DNA from: Bilifractor porci
GTDB taxonomy: Bacteria; Bacillota; Clostridia; Lachnospirales; Lachnospiraceae
Assembly (NCBI RefSeq): GCF_009696005.1
Contig: NZ_VUMV01000002.1
Location: 124,001-188,000 of the forward strand
DNA length: 64,000 nucleotides
Direction of reading: 5' to 3'
Shown here: one piece after another, positions 35,552 to 43,561 of the stretch
Layout of the letters: each line of letters begins with the position of its first letter
Position numbering within the stretch: the stretch's first letter is position 1
The notes under the pieces: generated by a model
Databases searched by the model: none
What the model saw: only the letters and a program-made list of their open reading frames with translations
What the model was told of the DNA's origin: nothing
Program-made: the position numbers and the translations under genes

Positions 35552-36400
35552 ATGAAAAATGACCAGAGAAAACGGAAAGCCAGACAAGCAGCGGGGAAGG
35601 CAGGCATCGCGCGGTGTCTTCTGCTGTTTCTGCTCCTGTCGGCAGCGCTTCTTCCGGCATTCGGAGCCGCAGGTGTCCCGGTGTTTGCGGACACTTCCGG
35701 AAGCTCTGCTTATGTGACGGATTCGCAGGAACTTCTGACGCGGGAGGAAGCAGATCAGCTGGCAGAGGCGTGCGGGGAATTTGCGGAAAAATATGACTGC
35801 AATATTTTCTTTGTGTCGGCCGGGGATCAGCAGATCGGAGAAAACCACACGGAGGAAGACGACCAGACCTATCTGGAAAATTTCAATGAGCAGAATTTCG
35901 GCGCGGGCTCGGATTCCGTCGGCCTGCTGATTGATATGGATCTCCGGTATTATTATATCGATATCATGGGGGATCAGGCGCTTCAGGTTTTTACGGATCA
36001 GAAGCAGGCAAAGCTGCGGGATGCCGTCGAAGAAGAGCTGGCACAGGGAAATTACGCGCAGGCGGCATTTACCTTTGTGGATAAGGCGGATTACTGGTAC
36101 GGACGGAACCCGAAGTCCGGCAGCTATGTCATGTGGACCCTGATCTCCATCGGGGTGGCGGCGCTGATCGTGTTCTTCTGGTACAGGTCGGCAGCGGCAA
36201 AGCATAAGGAGCAGCATGTGTCCGCAGAAGCGGCGGCGTATGTCCGTCCGAATTCTTTCCGGCTGTCTGTCCGTCAGGACCGGTTTTTACGAACCTATGT
36301 GACGCGGGTGGCAAAGCCGAAAAACGATGGCGGCGGAGGAACCTCAACCCATTCATCGGGCAGCGGGACCAGTCATAGCGGGGGCGGCGGTCATTTCTGA
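35552..36400 (+). CDS. Secreted TPM-domain protein with C-terminal Gly/Ser tail
   Basis: A signal peptide or anchor (LLLFLLLSAALLPAFGAAG), then a TPM domain (about 45-185; YVTDSQELLTREEADQLAEAC to VDKADYWYG), one membrane segment (YVMWTLISIGVAALIVFFWY) and a basic cytosolic region ending in a Gly/Ser/His tail with GGGGHF. TPM domains act in membrane-protein quality control or as weak phosphatases; the role here is unclear. The zinc-ribbon gene begins 27 bp later, so the two form an operon. Confidence 0.88.
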   Translation: MKNDQRKRKARQAAGKAGIARCLLLFLLLSAALLPAFGAAGVPVFADTSGSSAYVTDSQELLTREEADQLAEACGEFAEKYDCNIFFVSAGDQQIGENHTEEDDQTYLENFNEQNFGAGSDSVGLLIDMDLRYYYIDIMGDQALQVFTDQKQAKLRDAVEEELAQGNYAQAAFTFVDKADYWYGRNPKSGSYVMWTLISIGVAALIVFFWYRSAAAKHKEQHVSAEAAAYVRPNSFRLSVRQDRFLRTYVTRVAKPKNDGGGGTSTHSSGSGTSHSGGGGHF

Positions 36401-36427
36401 CGGAATACAGAAGAAGGGCGGGTAGAT

Positions 36428-37543
36428 ATGGCAAACCAGACCTATAAATGTCTGAACTGCGGAGGCGAGCTGAACTGGGATCCGGCCAGTCAGAAGCTGA
36501 AGTGTCCCTACTGCGGTTCGGAATTTGACCTTTCTGTTTTTGAACAGAAGGAGGAAAAGGCAAAGCAGGATATCCGGGATAAGGCCTATGAGAAGGGAGC
36601 CAGTGCCGAGGAGAGCGGACAGACCAGGTCCACGGATGACACGGAGGTGCGTCCGGAGGATCTGCGGGTCTATAAATGCTCTGTCTGCGGGGCGGAGGTG
36701 ATTACGGACAAGACGACGGTAGCCACCTCCTGCGCGTTCTGCGGGAATCCGGTCATTCTGGAAGAAAACCTGGACACACAGTTCCATCCGGACGCCATTA
36801 TCCCGTTCCGCATCAGCAGGGAGGAAATCAAGGGGCTTTATACCCAGTACCTGAAGTCCAGACCCTTTACGCCGCGGGATTTTTATACCGATGCCCATAT
36901 CCAGAAGATCAAGGGAATCTATGTCCCGTTCTGGCTCTACGATATGCCGATGGAGGGACAGCTTCACGGAACCGGCGAGCGCGTCAGCTCCTATTCCGAC
37001 AGCAATTATATCTACACGAAGCACGATGTATTTGAGGTTGAGAGAGAGGGGACGCTTCAGATTGACAGCCTTCCGGTTGACGCTTCCTCTAAAATGCCGG
37101 ACGAGGCGGTAGACAGCATCGAGCCGTTTGACTACAAAGACCTTGCGCCGTTTAAAATGGCCTACATGCCGGGGTTCTTCGCGGAACGCTATGATGAGGA
37201 CGCCTCGTTCTGCAGTTCCCGTGCCCTGAAGAGGGCAGGGCAGACCACAGTGGAAATGCTTCGCGGCACCGTAACAGGGTACAGCAGCGTGACCGTGACC
37301 GGCAGCAGCACCGGCGTGCAGGGAGGGGAAAAAGGCGTGCGCTCCCGCTATGTCCTGATGCCGGTTTATCTGCTCTATACAAAATACAAGGGAAAAGATT
37401 ACCTGTTCTCCATGAACGGGCAGACCGGAAAGGCGGTCGGAAATGTGCCCATCGACGGGAAGAGAGCCGCCCTTTTCTGGCTGATCCGTTTTCCCATTGT
37501 TCTGGCAGCGGCGCTGCTGATCAACCTCCTTATTTTCGCGTAA
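36428..37543 (+). CDS. Double zinc-ribbon membrane protein
   Basis: A 371-residue protein. It opens with a TFIIB-like zinc ribbon (CLNCGG and CPYCGS), then a Glu/Lys-rich linker and a second ribbon (CSVCGAEV and CAFCGNPV near 85-105). A long domain of unknown fold follows, with conserved IPFRISREEIKGLY and the KIKGIYVPFWLYD stretch, and one C-terminal membrane segment (LIRFPIVLAAALLINLLIF). It therefore sits on the cytosolic face of the membrane. The pairing with a TPM gene is common in Clostridia and hints at membrane-protein maintenance; no activity is known to me. Confidence 0.85.
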   Translation: MANQTYKCLNCGGELNWDPASQKLKCPYCGSEFDLSVFEQKEEKAKQDIRDKAYEKGASAEESGQTRSTDDTEVRPEDLRVYKCSVCGAEVITDKTTVATSCAFCGNPVILEENLDTQFHPDAIIPFRISREEIKGLYTQYLKSRPFTPRDFYTDAHIQKIKGIYVPFWLYDMPMEGQLHGTGERVSSYSDSNYIYTKHDVFEVEREGTLQIDSLPVDASSKMPDEAVDSIEPFDYKDLAPFKMAYMPGFFAERYDEDASFCSSRALKRAGQTTVEMLRGTVTGYSSVTVTGSSTGVQGGEKGVRSRYVLMPVYLLYTKYKGKDYLFSMNGQTGKAVGNVPIDGKRAALFWLIRFPIVLAAALLINLLIFA

Positions 37544-37620
37544 ACGCGTTGATTTGGGTTTCTTCCATATATCCGGCATGGAAATATTTCCCCATATCTT
37601 TGCGTAAACGCGATGATTTG
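37538..37620 (+). repeat. Tandem duplication, 64-bp period, starting at a stop codon
   Basis: GCGTAAACGCGTTGATTTGG (37538-37557, containing the zinc-ribbon gene stop codon) recurs as GCGTAAACGCGATGATTTGG at 37602. The spacer between them is A/T-rich. Confidence 0.75.
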
Positions 37621-37663
37621 GCACCAAAATATAAATTTCGGTTGTTATTGGCTTCGTGCTCTT

Positions 37664-38386
37664 TCAGGACATCCCCATCAGAAGAGAGGTCAGACTTTCT
37701 TCCGTAATGCCCTTACCTTCTTCCCCTGCGTCACAGGAAACCGCATAATGATAAGAATCCACGCTGAAGGTGGCTTCGTTGATCCGGGTTCCGTCTCCCC
37801 TGCAGGTGACGGGCAGCCCCTTCATGGAATATTCCCAGGTGGAGGAGTATTCGCTGTAATCGCCGGACAGGGTCTGCCCCTCGGTGTCCGTGGATTTCCG
37901 GATGGTCAGGGTATCGCTTCCGTTGGAGTAGTCCGCTTCGATGGTTCCGTCCATGTAGAGGTATGTCTGCAGGGTAAGACCGTCATAGAAGGACAGCGCC
38001 GCGTCAATCGGAGGTGTGAAATCCACGCCGGATCCTTCCACCGCTTCCTCCAGGGAAGAAGTCTCTGTCCATGGGTTCGGAATCTGCGCAGAACCGCTTT
38101 CTGTTCCTCCAGACGAAGCTTCTGCGGAAACAGAGGAACTTGTTCCGGTGTCGGTGCTGTCTGCGGAGACAGAGGATGCTTTTTTTGTACTGTCTGCAGA
38201 GGCAGAGGCATCCGCAGGCGCTTTCTGTGCTGCGGATGAGCCGGAAGATGCCGTGCCGGTTTCAGAGACAGAGGCAGACGCGGCGGTTTCGGAAGCCGCG
38301 TGCACACCACATCCGGAGAAAGTACCGGTTCCGGCCAGAACAGCCGCCAGAACAAGAGCGGCGGCAGAAACTGTTCTTTTCATCAT
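37664..38386 (-). CDS. Lipoprotein of unknown function
   Basis: A 240-residue secreted lipoprotein (signal peptide, then lipobox FSGC). An Ala/Ser/Thr-rich linker of about 75 residues leads to a C-terminal domain of about 130 residues (ALSFYDGLTLQTYLYMDGTIEADYSNGSDTLTIRKS, then SYHYAVSCDAGEEG) with alternating beta-strand character and a pair of Cys. I do not recognise a named family for it. AAAGGAG precedes ATG 38386. It is convergent with the zinc-ribbon gene. Confidence 0.8.
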   Translation of the reverse strand: MMKRTVSAAALVLAAVLAGTGTFSGCGVHAASETAASASVSETGTASSGSSAAQKAPADASASADSTKKASSVSADSTDTGTSSSVSAEASSGGTESGSAQIPNPWTETSSLEEAVEGSGVDFTPPIDAALSFYDGLTLQTYLYMDGTIEADYSNGSDTLTIRKSTDTEGQTLSGDYSEYSSTWEYSMKGLPVTCRGDGTRINEATFSVDSYHYAVSCDAGEEGKGITEESLTSLLMGMS

Positions 38387-38506
38387 TATCACTCCTTTCC
38401 CCAAAGCGGGGTTTTATCATACATGCAGGTTCTCCTCCGCGGTTGTAAAAGCAGGGAAAAGAAACTGCAGATTCAGGGGTCTGCGTTCAGTATACCATAT
38501 TCCGGA

Positions 38507-38534
38507 TTTGTCGTGACGCCGGAGATGTTATAAT
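38507..38534 (+). promoter_or_regulatory. Probable promoter of the DUF362 gene
   Basis: A consensus -10 TATAAT at 38529-38534 lies about 55 bases before the start codon. The best -35 candidate, TTTGTC at 38507, is weak with a 16-base spacer. Confidence 0.45.
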
Positions 38535-38587
38535 ATAAAAGCCACGGGACAGCGAAGAACCTCAGAAGGAACGGGAGAAGAAGAAAA

Positions 38588-39697
38588 ATGATCAGAAAAA
38601 ATCAGATCTGGAAAATATACGGTACTGAATATAAAAAAATGACCATGGAGCTTCTGGAAAAGACGGATCTGGCAGCTTTGATTTCAGACCGAAAGCTGCG
38701 TATCGGCATTAAGCCAAATCTGGTGTGTCCGACTCCGGCGGATTTCGGAGCGACCACCCATCCGGAGATCGTCGCGGGAATTCTGGAGTATCTGCAGGGA
38801 CACGGCTTTTCCCATCTGGTCATGGCAGAAGGCTCCTGGGTGGGAGACAGAACGTCAGAAGCACTGGAATACTGCGGGTATCGGGAGCTTTCGGAGCGTT
38901 ATGGTGTGGAATTTAAGGATACAAAAAAGCTTCCCTTTCATGCGGCTGACTGCGGCGGCCTGGAACTGAATCTTACGGATATCGTGGACGAGGTGGATTT
39001 CTGGATCAATGTTCCGGTGCTGAAGGGACACTGCCAGACAAAAATGACCTGCGCGCTGAAAAATATGAAAGGACTGCTTCCGGATTCGGAAAAGCGCAGA
39101 TTCCACCGGATGGGTCTGCACAAACCCATTGCCCATCTGTCCGCGGGCATCCGCCAGGACTTTATTGTTGTGGACCATATCTGCGGAGACCCTGATTTCG
39201 AGGAAGGAGGCAGTCCGCTTGTCCGGAACTGCATCATGGCATCCCGCGACCCGGTACTTACGGACAGCTATGCCTGTGCCCTGCTCGGGCTGTCGGCAGC
39301 GGATGTGCCGTATGTCGGCATGGCGGAAAAACTAGGCACGGGGACGGCAGACCTGAAAAATGCAGAAATTATCTGCCTGAACGGCGGCGAAGAAGAGCGG
39401 GAGGAAGGAAATGCAGCGTCCCGCCGGGTTCTGGATGTCTCCTACGCCGTGGAGGAAGTGGATTCCTGCAGCGCCTGTTACGGGAGCCTGATCCCGGCTT
39501 TGTACCGCTTAAAAGAGGAAGGACTGCTGGATCAGCTGAAGGATAAAATCGCTATCGGCCAGGGGCATCAGGGGAAAACAGGGAAGCTCGGAATCGGGCG
39601 GTGCACAAAGAATTTCGCGTTCAGTATTCCGGGCTGCCCGCCGGACGAGGAAAAAATATATCAGGAACTGAAGAAATATATTCTGGCGGAGACGTAA
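38588..39697 (+). CDS. DUF362 domain protein
   Basis: A 369-residue protein with a DUF362 domain over most of its length: IGIKPNLVCPTPADFGATTHPEIVAGILEYL, VPVLKGHCQTKMTCALKNMKGLL and RQDFIVVDHICGDPDFEEGGSPL are characteristic. Many DUF362 proteins carry ferredoxin clusters, but no 4Fe-4S CxxCxxC set is visible here. Two Cys (SCSACYG) near 300 and one near the end might bind metal. The biochemical role is unknown. ATG 38588 follows AGAAGAAG. Confidence 0.88.
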   Translation: MIRKNQIWKIYGTEYKKMTMELLEKTDLAALISDRKLRIGIKPNLVCPTPADFGATTHPEIVAGILEYLQGHGFSHLVMAEGSWVGDRTSEALEYCGYRELSERYGVEFKDTKKLPFHAADCGGLELNLTDIVDEVDFWINVPVLKGHCQTKMTCALKNMKGLLPDSEKRRFHRMGLHKPIAHLSAGIRQDFIVVDHICGDPDFEEGGSPLVRNCIMASRDPVLTDSYACALLGLSAADVPYVGMAEKLGTGTADLKNAEIICLNGGEEEREEGNAASRRVLDVSYAVEEVDSCSACYGSLIPALYRLKEEGLLDQLKDKIAIGQGHQGKTGKLGIGRCTKNFAFSIPGCPPDEEKIYQELKKYILAET

Positions 39698-39796
39698 CAG
39701 CTTTGCATCCCGGATTTCCGCTGCTTACCGCAGATACATTTCCGGTAAGATTCCGGCCGGATAAAGGAAGCTTTTAGCACTGCTAGTTTAATTTAT

Positions 39797-39955
39797 GCCG
39801 CCCCGGCAGCTAGGCATGCTCGGAGTTATCGTCTGAGCTGGTATTGTGTTTTATCTTGACTGCCCGGCAGAAGGGTATTCGTAGAGTTTTCATCTGAGCC
39901 GTTGTTTTGTTTGATTTTATTTTAACTGCCCCGGTCACGGGGCATACCGGTTTTT
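39797..39955 (+). repeat. Three degenerate tandem units of about 61-66 bp
   Basis: TGCCGCCCCGGCAG (39795), GACTGCCCGGCAG (39858) and AACTGCCCCGGTCA (39924) mark three units, each followed or preceded by GT(A/C)GAG(T)TTTCATCTGAGC-like sequence. The last unit includes a TGCCCCG/CGGGGCA hairpin followed by TTTTTG that could terminate transcription. Confidence 0.65.
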
Positions 39956-39973
39956 GTGAGGTTGAATGATAAA

Positions 39974-41101
39974 ATGGAAAAGGAGAATAGTTCCGTAAAG
40001 ACAGCGCTGATTGCCATGAGCGGAGGAGTGGACAGCTCGGTTGCGGCCTACATCATGCACCAGAAAGGATATCGGTGCATGGGCACGACCATGCGCCTGT
40101 TTTCCAACGGAGAAATTCACAGAGAGGGAGCGCACACCTGCTGCTCCGCAAAGGATGTGGAAGACGCGGCCATGGTGGCGGAGGAAATAGGGATTCCCTA
40201 TGGCGTCATCAATATGATGGATGATTTCAATGAAAAGATCATTCAGAAGTTTATCCGCGTCTACGAGGAAGGCGGGACGCCCAATCCGTGTATCGACTGC
40301 AATCGTTACATGAAGTTTGACAAGCTGATGGAATTCGCGCATGAAAACGGCTATGACTATATTGTGACAGGCCATTACGCGCGGATCGAGAGAGATGAAA
40401 ACACAGGCCGCTGGCTGCTGAAAAAGGCGGTGGATTCCACCAAGGATCAGAGCTATGTCCTGTATTCCCTGACGCAGGAACAGCTGGCGCACACACAATT
40501 TCCGCTGGGAGAACTGCGGAAAACAGAGGTGCGGAAAATTGCCGGAGCCCTGAAATTTGTCAATGCCGATAAACATGACAGCCAGGACATTTGCTTTGTC
40601 CCCGACGGGGATTATGTTGAATTTATCGAAAATTACACCGGAAAAGCACACGCCCCGGGAGATTTTCTGGATCTGCAGGGAAACAAAATCGGAACACACC
40701 AGGGCGCCATCAGTTATACCATCGGCCAGAGGCGGGGACTGCATCTGGCCATGGGCGAACATGTGTATGTCTGCCGTAAGGATATGAAAAACAACACCGT
40801 CACGGTAGGTCCGGGACAGGCGCTTTTCTCCCGTACGCTGATTGCGGATGACATGAACTGGATTTCCATTCCGGAGCTGTCCGGCCCCATGCACGTGGCC
40901 GCAAAAGCAAGATACCGTCAGAAGGAGCAGCCTGCCACAGTATGGCCGCTGAAAGACGGAAAAATCCGCCTGGTATTCGATGAGCCGCAGCGCGCGCTGA
41001 CTGTGGGACAGGCCCTTGTCCTGTACGACGGAGATGTTGTCGTCGGAGGCGGCACAATCACAGAAGTGCCGGAAGAAGAGCCCGTCGGTTCCGCCGGTTA
41101 A
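39974..41101 (+). CDS. mnmA: tRNA-specific 2-thiouridylase MnmA
   Basis: Thiolates U34 of Glu, Gln and Lys tRNAs. The PP-loop SGGVDSSVA is near residue 18. The thiolation Cys pair lies in NPCIDCNRYMKF and SQDICFVPDG, and the tRNA-binding region IGQRRGLHL is present. The variant HTCCSAKDVEDA after the PP-loop is typical of a Firmicutes subgroup. ATG 39974 is used because homology begins there; GTG 39956 and TTG 39962 are in frame but have no better ribosome site. At 375 residues it is full length. Convergent with the bile salt hydrolase gene. Confidence 0.95.
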   Translation: MEKENSSVKTALIAMSGGVDSSVAAYIMHQKGYRCMGTTMRLFSNGEIHREGAHTCCSAKDVEDAAMVAEEIGIPYGVINMMDDFNEKIIQKFIRVYEEGGTPNPCIDCNRYMKFDKLMEFAHENGYDYIVTGHYARIERDENTGRWLLKKAVDSTKDQSYVLYSLTQEQLAHTQFPLGELRKTEVRKIAGALKFVNADKHDSQDICFVPDGDYVEFIENYTGKAHAPGDFLDLQGNKIGTHQGAISYTIGQRRGLHLAMGEHVYVCRKDMKNNTVTVGPGQALFSRTLIADDMNWISIPELSGPMHVAAKARYRQKEQPATVWPLKDGKIRLVFDEPQRALTVGQALVLYDGDVVVGGGTITEVPEEEPVGSAG

Positions 41102-41222
41102 GCAGATGGTGTCCGGCAGCCGCTTAACCAGCCTGTTTGAACATAAGGTAATAAGATTACTAAAGCCTTTCTGTTAAGCAGATGGTGTCCGACAGCCGCC
41201 GAATCAGCCTGTTTAGGCATAA
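41098..41222. repeat. Tandem duplication, 76-bp period, starting at the mnmA stop codon
   Basis: TTAAGCAGATGGTGTCCGGC at 41098 recurs as TTAAGCAGATGGTGTCCGAC at 41174, each followed by AGCCGC and then an ATCAGCCTGTTT-like block and GCATAA or ACATAA. Its first copy contains the stop codon. Confidence 0.85.
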
Positions 41223-41242
41223 ACTGCAGAAACAGGGATTTC

Positions 41243-42232
41243 TCAGTTCATCATGCGGATCTGCTCCTGCTTTTCCAGCTCGTAGGTGACAAGCTCCGTA
41301 CCGTCCAGATTTTCATGGTGCATGTCTACACCGGTAATCTGGCTGTTTTCGTAGGTGGTGTAGTAGTAAATCCCTTTTTCCATATTGCAGCAGGAGCTGT
41401 AAATGGTGTATTCACAGAGGTCATTTCCTTTTTCGTCTTTACCCAGACGGCAGCATCCTTTTTGCTGTTCTACGGAACCCAGAATCTTGAAAAACTGCCC
41501 GATGCTTTCTTCCTCGCTGCTCCCCGACAGGGAATTCATCTTTGTAAAAGCCACCTTTACAAAACGAGAGGCGGAGGAGAGATCTCCGGGAATGCCCATG
41601 CCGCCCATTCCGCGGCTGTAGGGATTCATACTCATTCCGGGAATCAGGCGGTTCTCCGGCAGAGACGCGGAAGCGTTCATATAATCCTGCAGGTGAGTCA
41701 ACTGATAGTCAAAGGTCGGGTTGTTTGTCATAACACCGACGGGATTGTCGTATATCTTGCCTCCCTCTGCGGTCTGCTCAAAAACAATGGATTCCGCCGG
41801 ATCTGCAATCATCCAGTGAAGCGGAGACGGGGGAAGCTCTTTGGCAAAAGCATCATCGGTCAGGTTGATTCGTTCCAGAAGCACGCGTGCCTCCTTCACG
41901 GTCGCGCATTTTCCCAGAATCCATGAAATAAATTCAAAGGAGGCCACGTTGTCTCTGTCCCCGGCAACCGGACGGTAGCAGGCATTGCCCGGAAAATTAA
42001 GACCGGCCATGCTGAGTCCTTTTTCATTGGTCGCATCGTAGTACAGCGGGTAGCCGGAAACGACAAAGGCCATGCCGATCATGGCATAATGTGTAACCAT
42101 GTCGTCCATATGGCGCATAGGAAGAACCTTATTCCTGGGGGTGATTGTCACCGTCTCGTGGTATGAAAATTCCAGATCCAGGTTCCGCCCGAAGTAATGA
42201 TTTTTGGTTGCGTAAACAGCAGCGGTGCACAT
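41243..42232 (-). CDS. bsh: Choloylglycine hydrolase family, probable bile salt hydrolase
   Basis: An Ntn hydrolase of 329 residues that cleaves amide bonds such as glycine- or taurine-conjugated bile acids. Catalytic positions of the family are all visible: Cys2 (after Met removal), Arg16, Asp19, Asn79 (AGLNFPG), the TNNP pair at 170-172 and Arg223 (SSASRFVK). The G(I)PGDLSSASRF loop is typical of Gram-positive enzymes. Penicillin V acylase activity cannot be excluded from sequence. GGGAGG precedes the start. It marks a gut or bile-exposed lifestyle. It is convergent with mnmA. Confidence 0.92.
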   Translation of the reverse strand: MCTAAVYATKNHYFGRNLDLEFSYHETVTITPRNKVLPMRHMDDMVTHYAMIGMAFVVSGYPLYYDATNEKGLSMAGLNFPGNACYRPVAGDRDNVASFEFISWILGKCATVKEARVLLERINLTDDAFAKELPPSPLHWMIADPAESIVFEQTAEGGKIYDNPVGVMTNNPTFDYQLTHLQDYMNASASLPENRLIPGMSMNPYSRGMGGMGIPGDLSSASRFVKVAFTKMNSLSGSSEEESIGQFFKILGSVEQQKGCCRLGKDEKGNDLCEYTIYSSCCNMEKGIYYYTTYENSQITGVDMHHENLDGTELVTYELEKQEQIRMMN

Positions 42233-42540
42233 TGCAATACCTCCCTTGTGAAAAATAATTTAAGTGGTATAAAAAAACAGACAACTTCTGCAGCCGTGTC
42301 CATCCTCACGCAGTCAGGGCGTTCCGCTTTTCCCTGCCGCTGCGTGCGCATGACAGTTCATACATGGATGCATGTGCCCTGTCATACACTGTGTTCAGAC
42401 TGATACATTCAGTGTACCACAGAGGGAGGATTCCGGTATAATAAAAAGAAAATTTCCCATGGCATTGGCATCCTGCCTGCGGCTCCTGTGCCGACAGCGG
42501 GACTATAAGGGCACAGAGCCGAATAGAAAAGGGGATATCT
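42233..42540. other. Divergent intergenic region, bile salt hydrolase / DUF1848
   Basis: 308 bp with no gene. On the plus strand a consensus -10 TATAAT lies at 42437-42442 with a poor -35. The minus strand before the bile salt hydrolase gene has only a weak TTGTCT-TAAATT pair. Inverted repeats TGACAG/CTGTCA (near 42350-42382) and ACACTG/CAGTGT (near 42386-42415) lie between and could be operator sites; this is a guess. Confidence 0.4.
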
Positions 42541-43482
42541 ATGATTATCAATACAGGACAGCGGACGGATATACCGGCTTTTTACAGCAGGTGGTTTTAC
42601 AATCGCATCCGTGAGGGCTATGTCTGTGTACGCAATCCTTATTTCGAGACGAAAGTAACCCGTTACAGACTGACCCCGGATGTGGTGGATCTTCTGTGCT
42701 TCTGCACCAAAAATCCGGCGCCGATGCTGGACAGACTGCAGGAGCTTTCGGCCTATCGGCAGTTCTGGTTTGTAACCATTACACCTTACGGAAAGGACAT
42801 AGAACCGCATGTACCGGAAGCAGATAAGGTTATCCGGTCATTTCAGCGCCTGTCTGAAATGGTGTCTCCCCGCTGTATCGGCTGGCGTTACGATCCGATC
42901 CTGATCACGGATCAATATTCGGTAGATTTCCATGTCCGGTCTTTCCGTCGGATGTGCGGAATGCTGCAGGGCTATACCCATCAGGTTGTCATCAGCTTTC
43001 TTGACCTGTACGAAAAAACAAAGCGGAATTTTCCGGAAGCAAGAGAAGTAACGCAATCCGAAAGGCTTGAAATAGGAAGGGCGTTTTCTGAAATCGGAGC
43101 TTCTTTTCACATGAATATGCGGACCTGCCTGGAAGGAGAAGATCTGGAGCCCTTTGGCTTTGACTGCTCCGGCTGTATGACAAAACAGGTTCTGGAACAG
43201 GCGATGGGAGAGGAATTCTGCATTCCCTCCTCCGCAGCGCCGCAGGCAAGGCCGGGATGCAGCTGTCTGATCGGAAATGATATCGGCGCCTACAACAGCT
43301 GCGGACACGGCTGCCGCTACTGCTATGCCAACCAGGATATGGGGATTGTCCGGACAAGAATGAAATGGCATGATCCCGACTCCCCCTTTCTGATCGGAGG
43401 TTCCATGCCGGGGGACGAAGTACACGATGCCGTGCAGAAGCGTTGGGCCACCGGGCAGATGGTACTGCCGCTTGGGGGATAA
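42541..43482 (+). CDS. DUF1848 domain protein
   Basis: A 313-residue protein matching DUF1848 over its length: IPAFYSRWFYNRIREGYVCVRNP, DLLCFCTKNPAPML, and a C-terminal Cys-rich segment CSGC, CSCLIGNDIGAYNSCGHGCRYCYAN. The CxxxCxYCY arrangement resembles a radical-SAM-like iron-sulfur site at an unusual C-terminal place. Its substrate is unknown. AAAGGGGAT precedes ATG 42541. Confidence 0.88.
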   Translation: MIINTGQRTDIPAFYSRWFYNRIREGYVCVRNPYFETKVTRYRLTPDVVDLLCFCTKNPAPMLDRLQELSAYRQFWFVTITPYGKDIEPHVPEADKVIRSFQRLSEMVSPRCIGWRYDPILITDQYSVDFHVRSFRRMCGMLQGYTHQVVISFLDLYEKTKRNFPEAREVTQSERLEIGRAFSEIGASFHMNMRTCLEGEDLEPFGFDCSGCMTKQVLEQAMGEEFCIPSSAAPQARPGCSCLIGNDIGAYNSCGHGCRYCYANQDMGIVRTRMKWHDPDSPFLIGGSMPGDEVHDAVQKRWATGQMVLPLGG

Positions 43483-43561
43483 TGAGATAAAAGAAACTTG
43501 GCTGGAATGAGGAAAAGAGATAACGGGAATGGTATTTCAAATACAGAAGGTGCGGTAAGAG

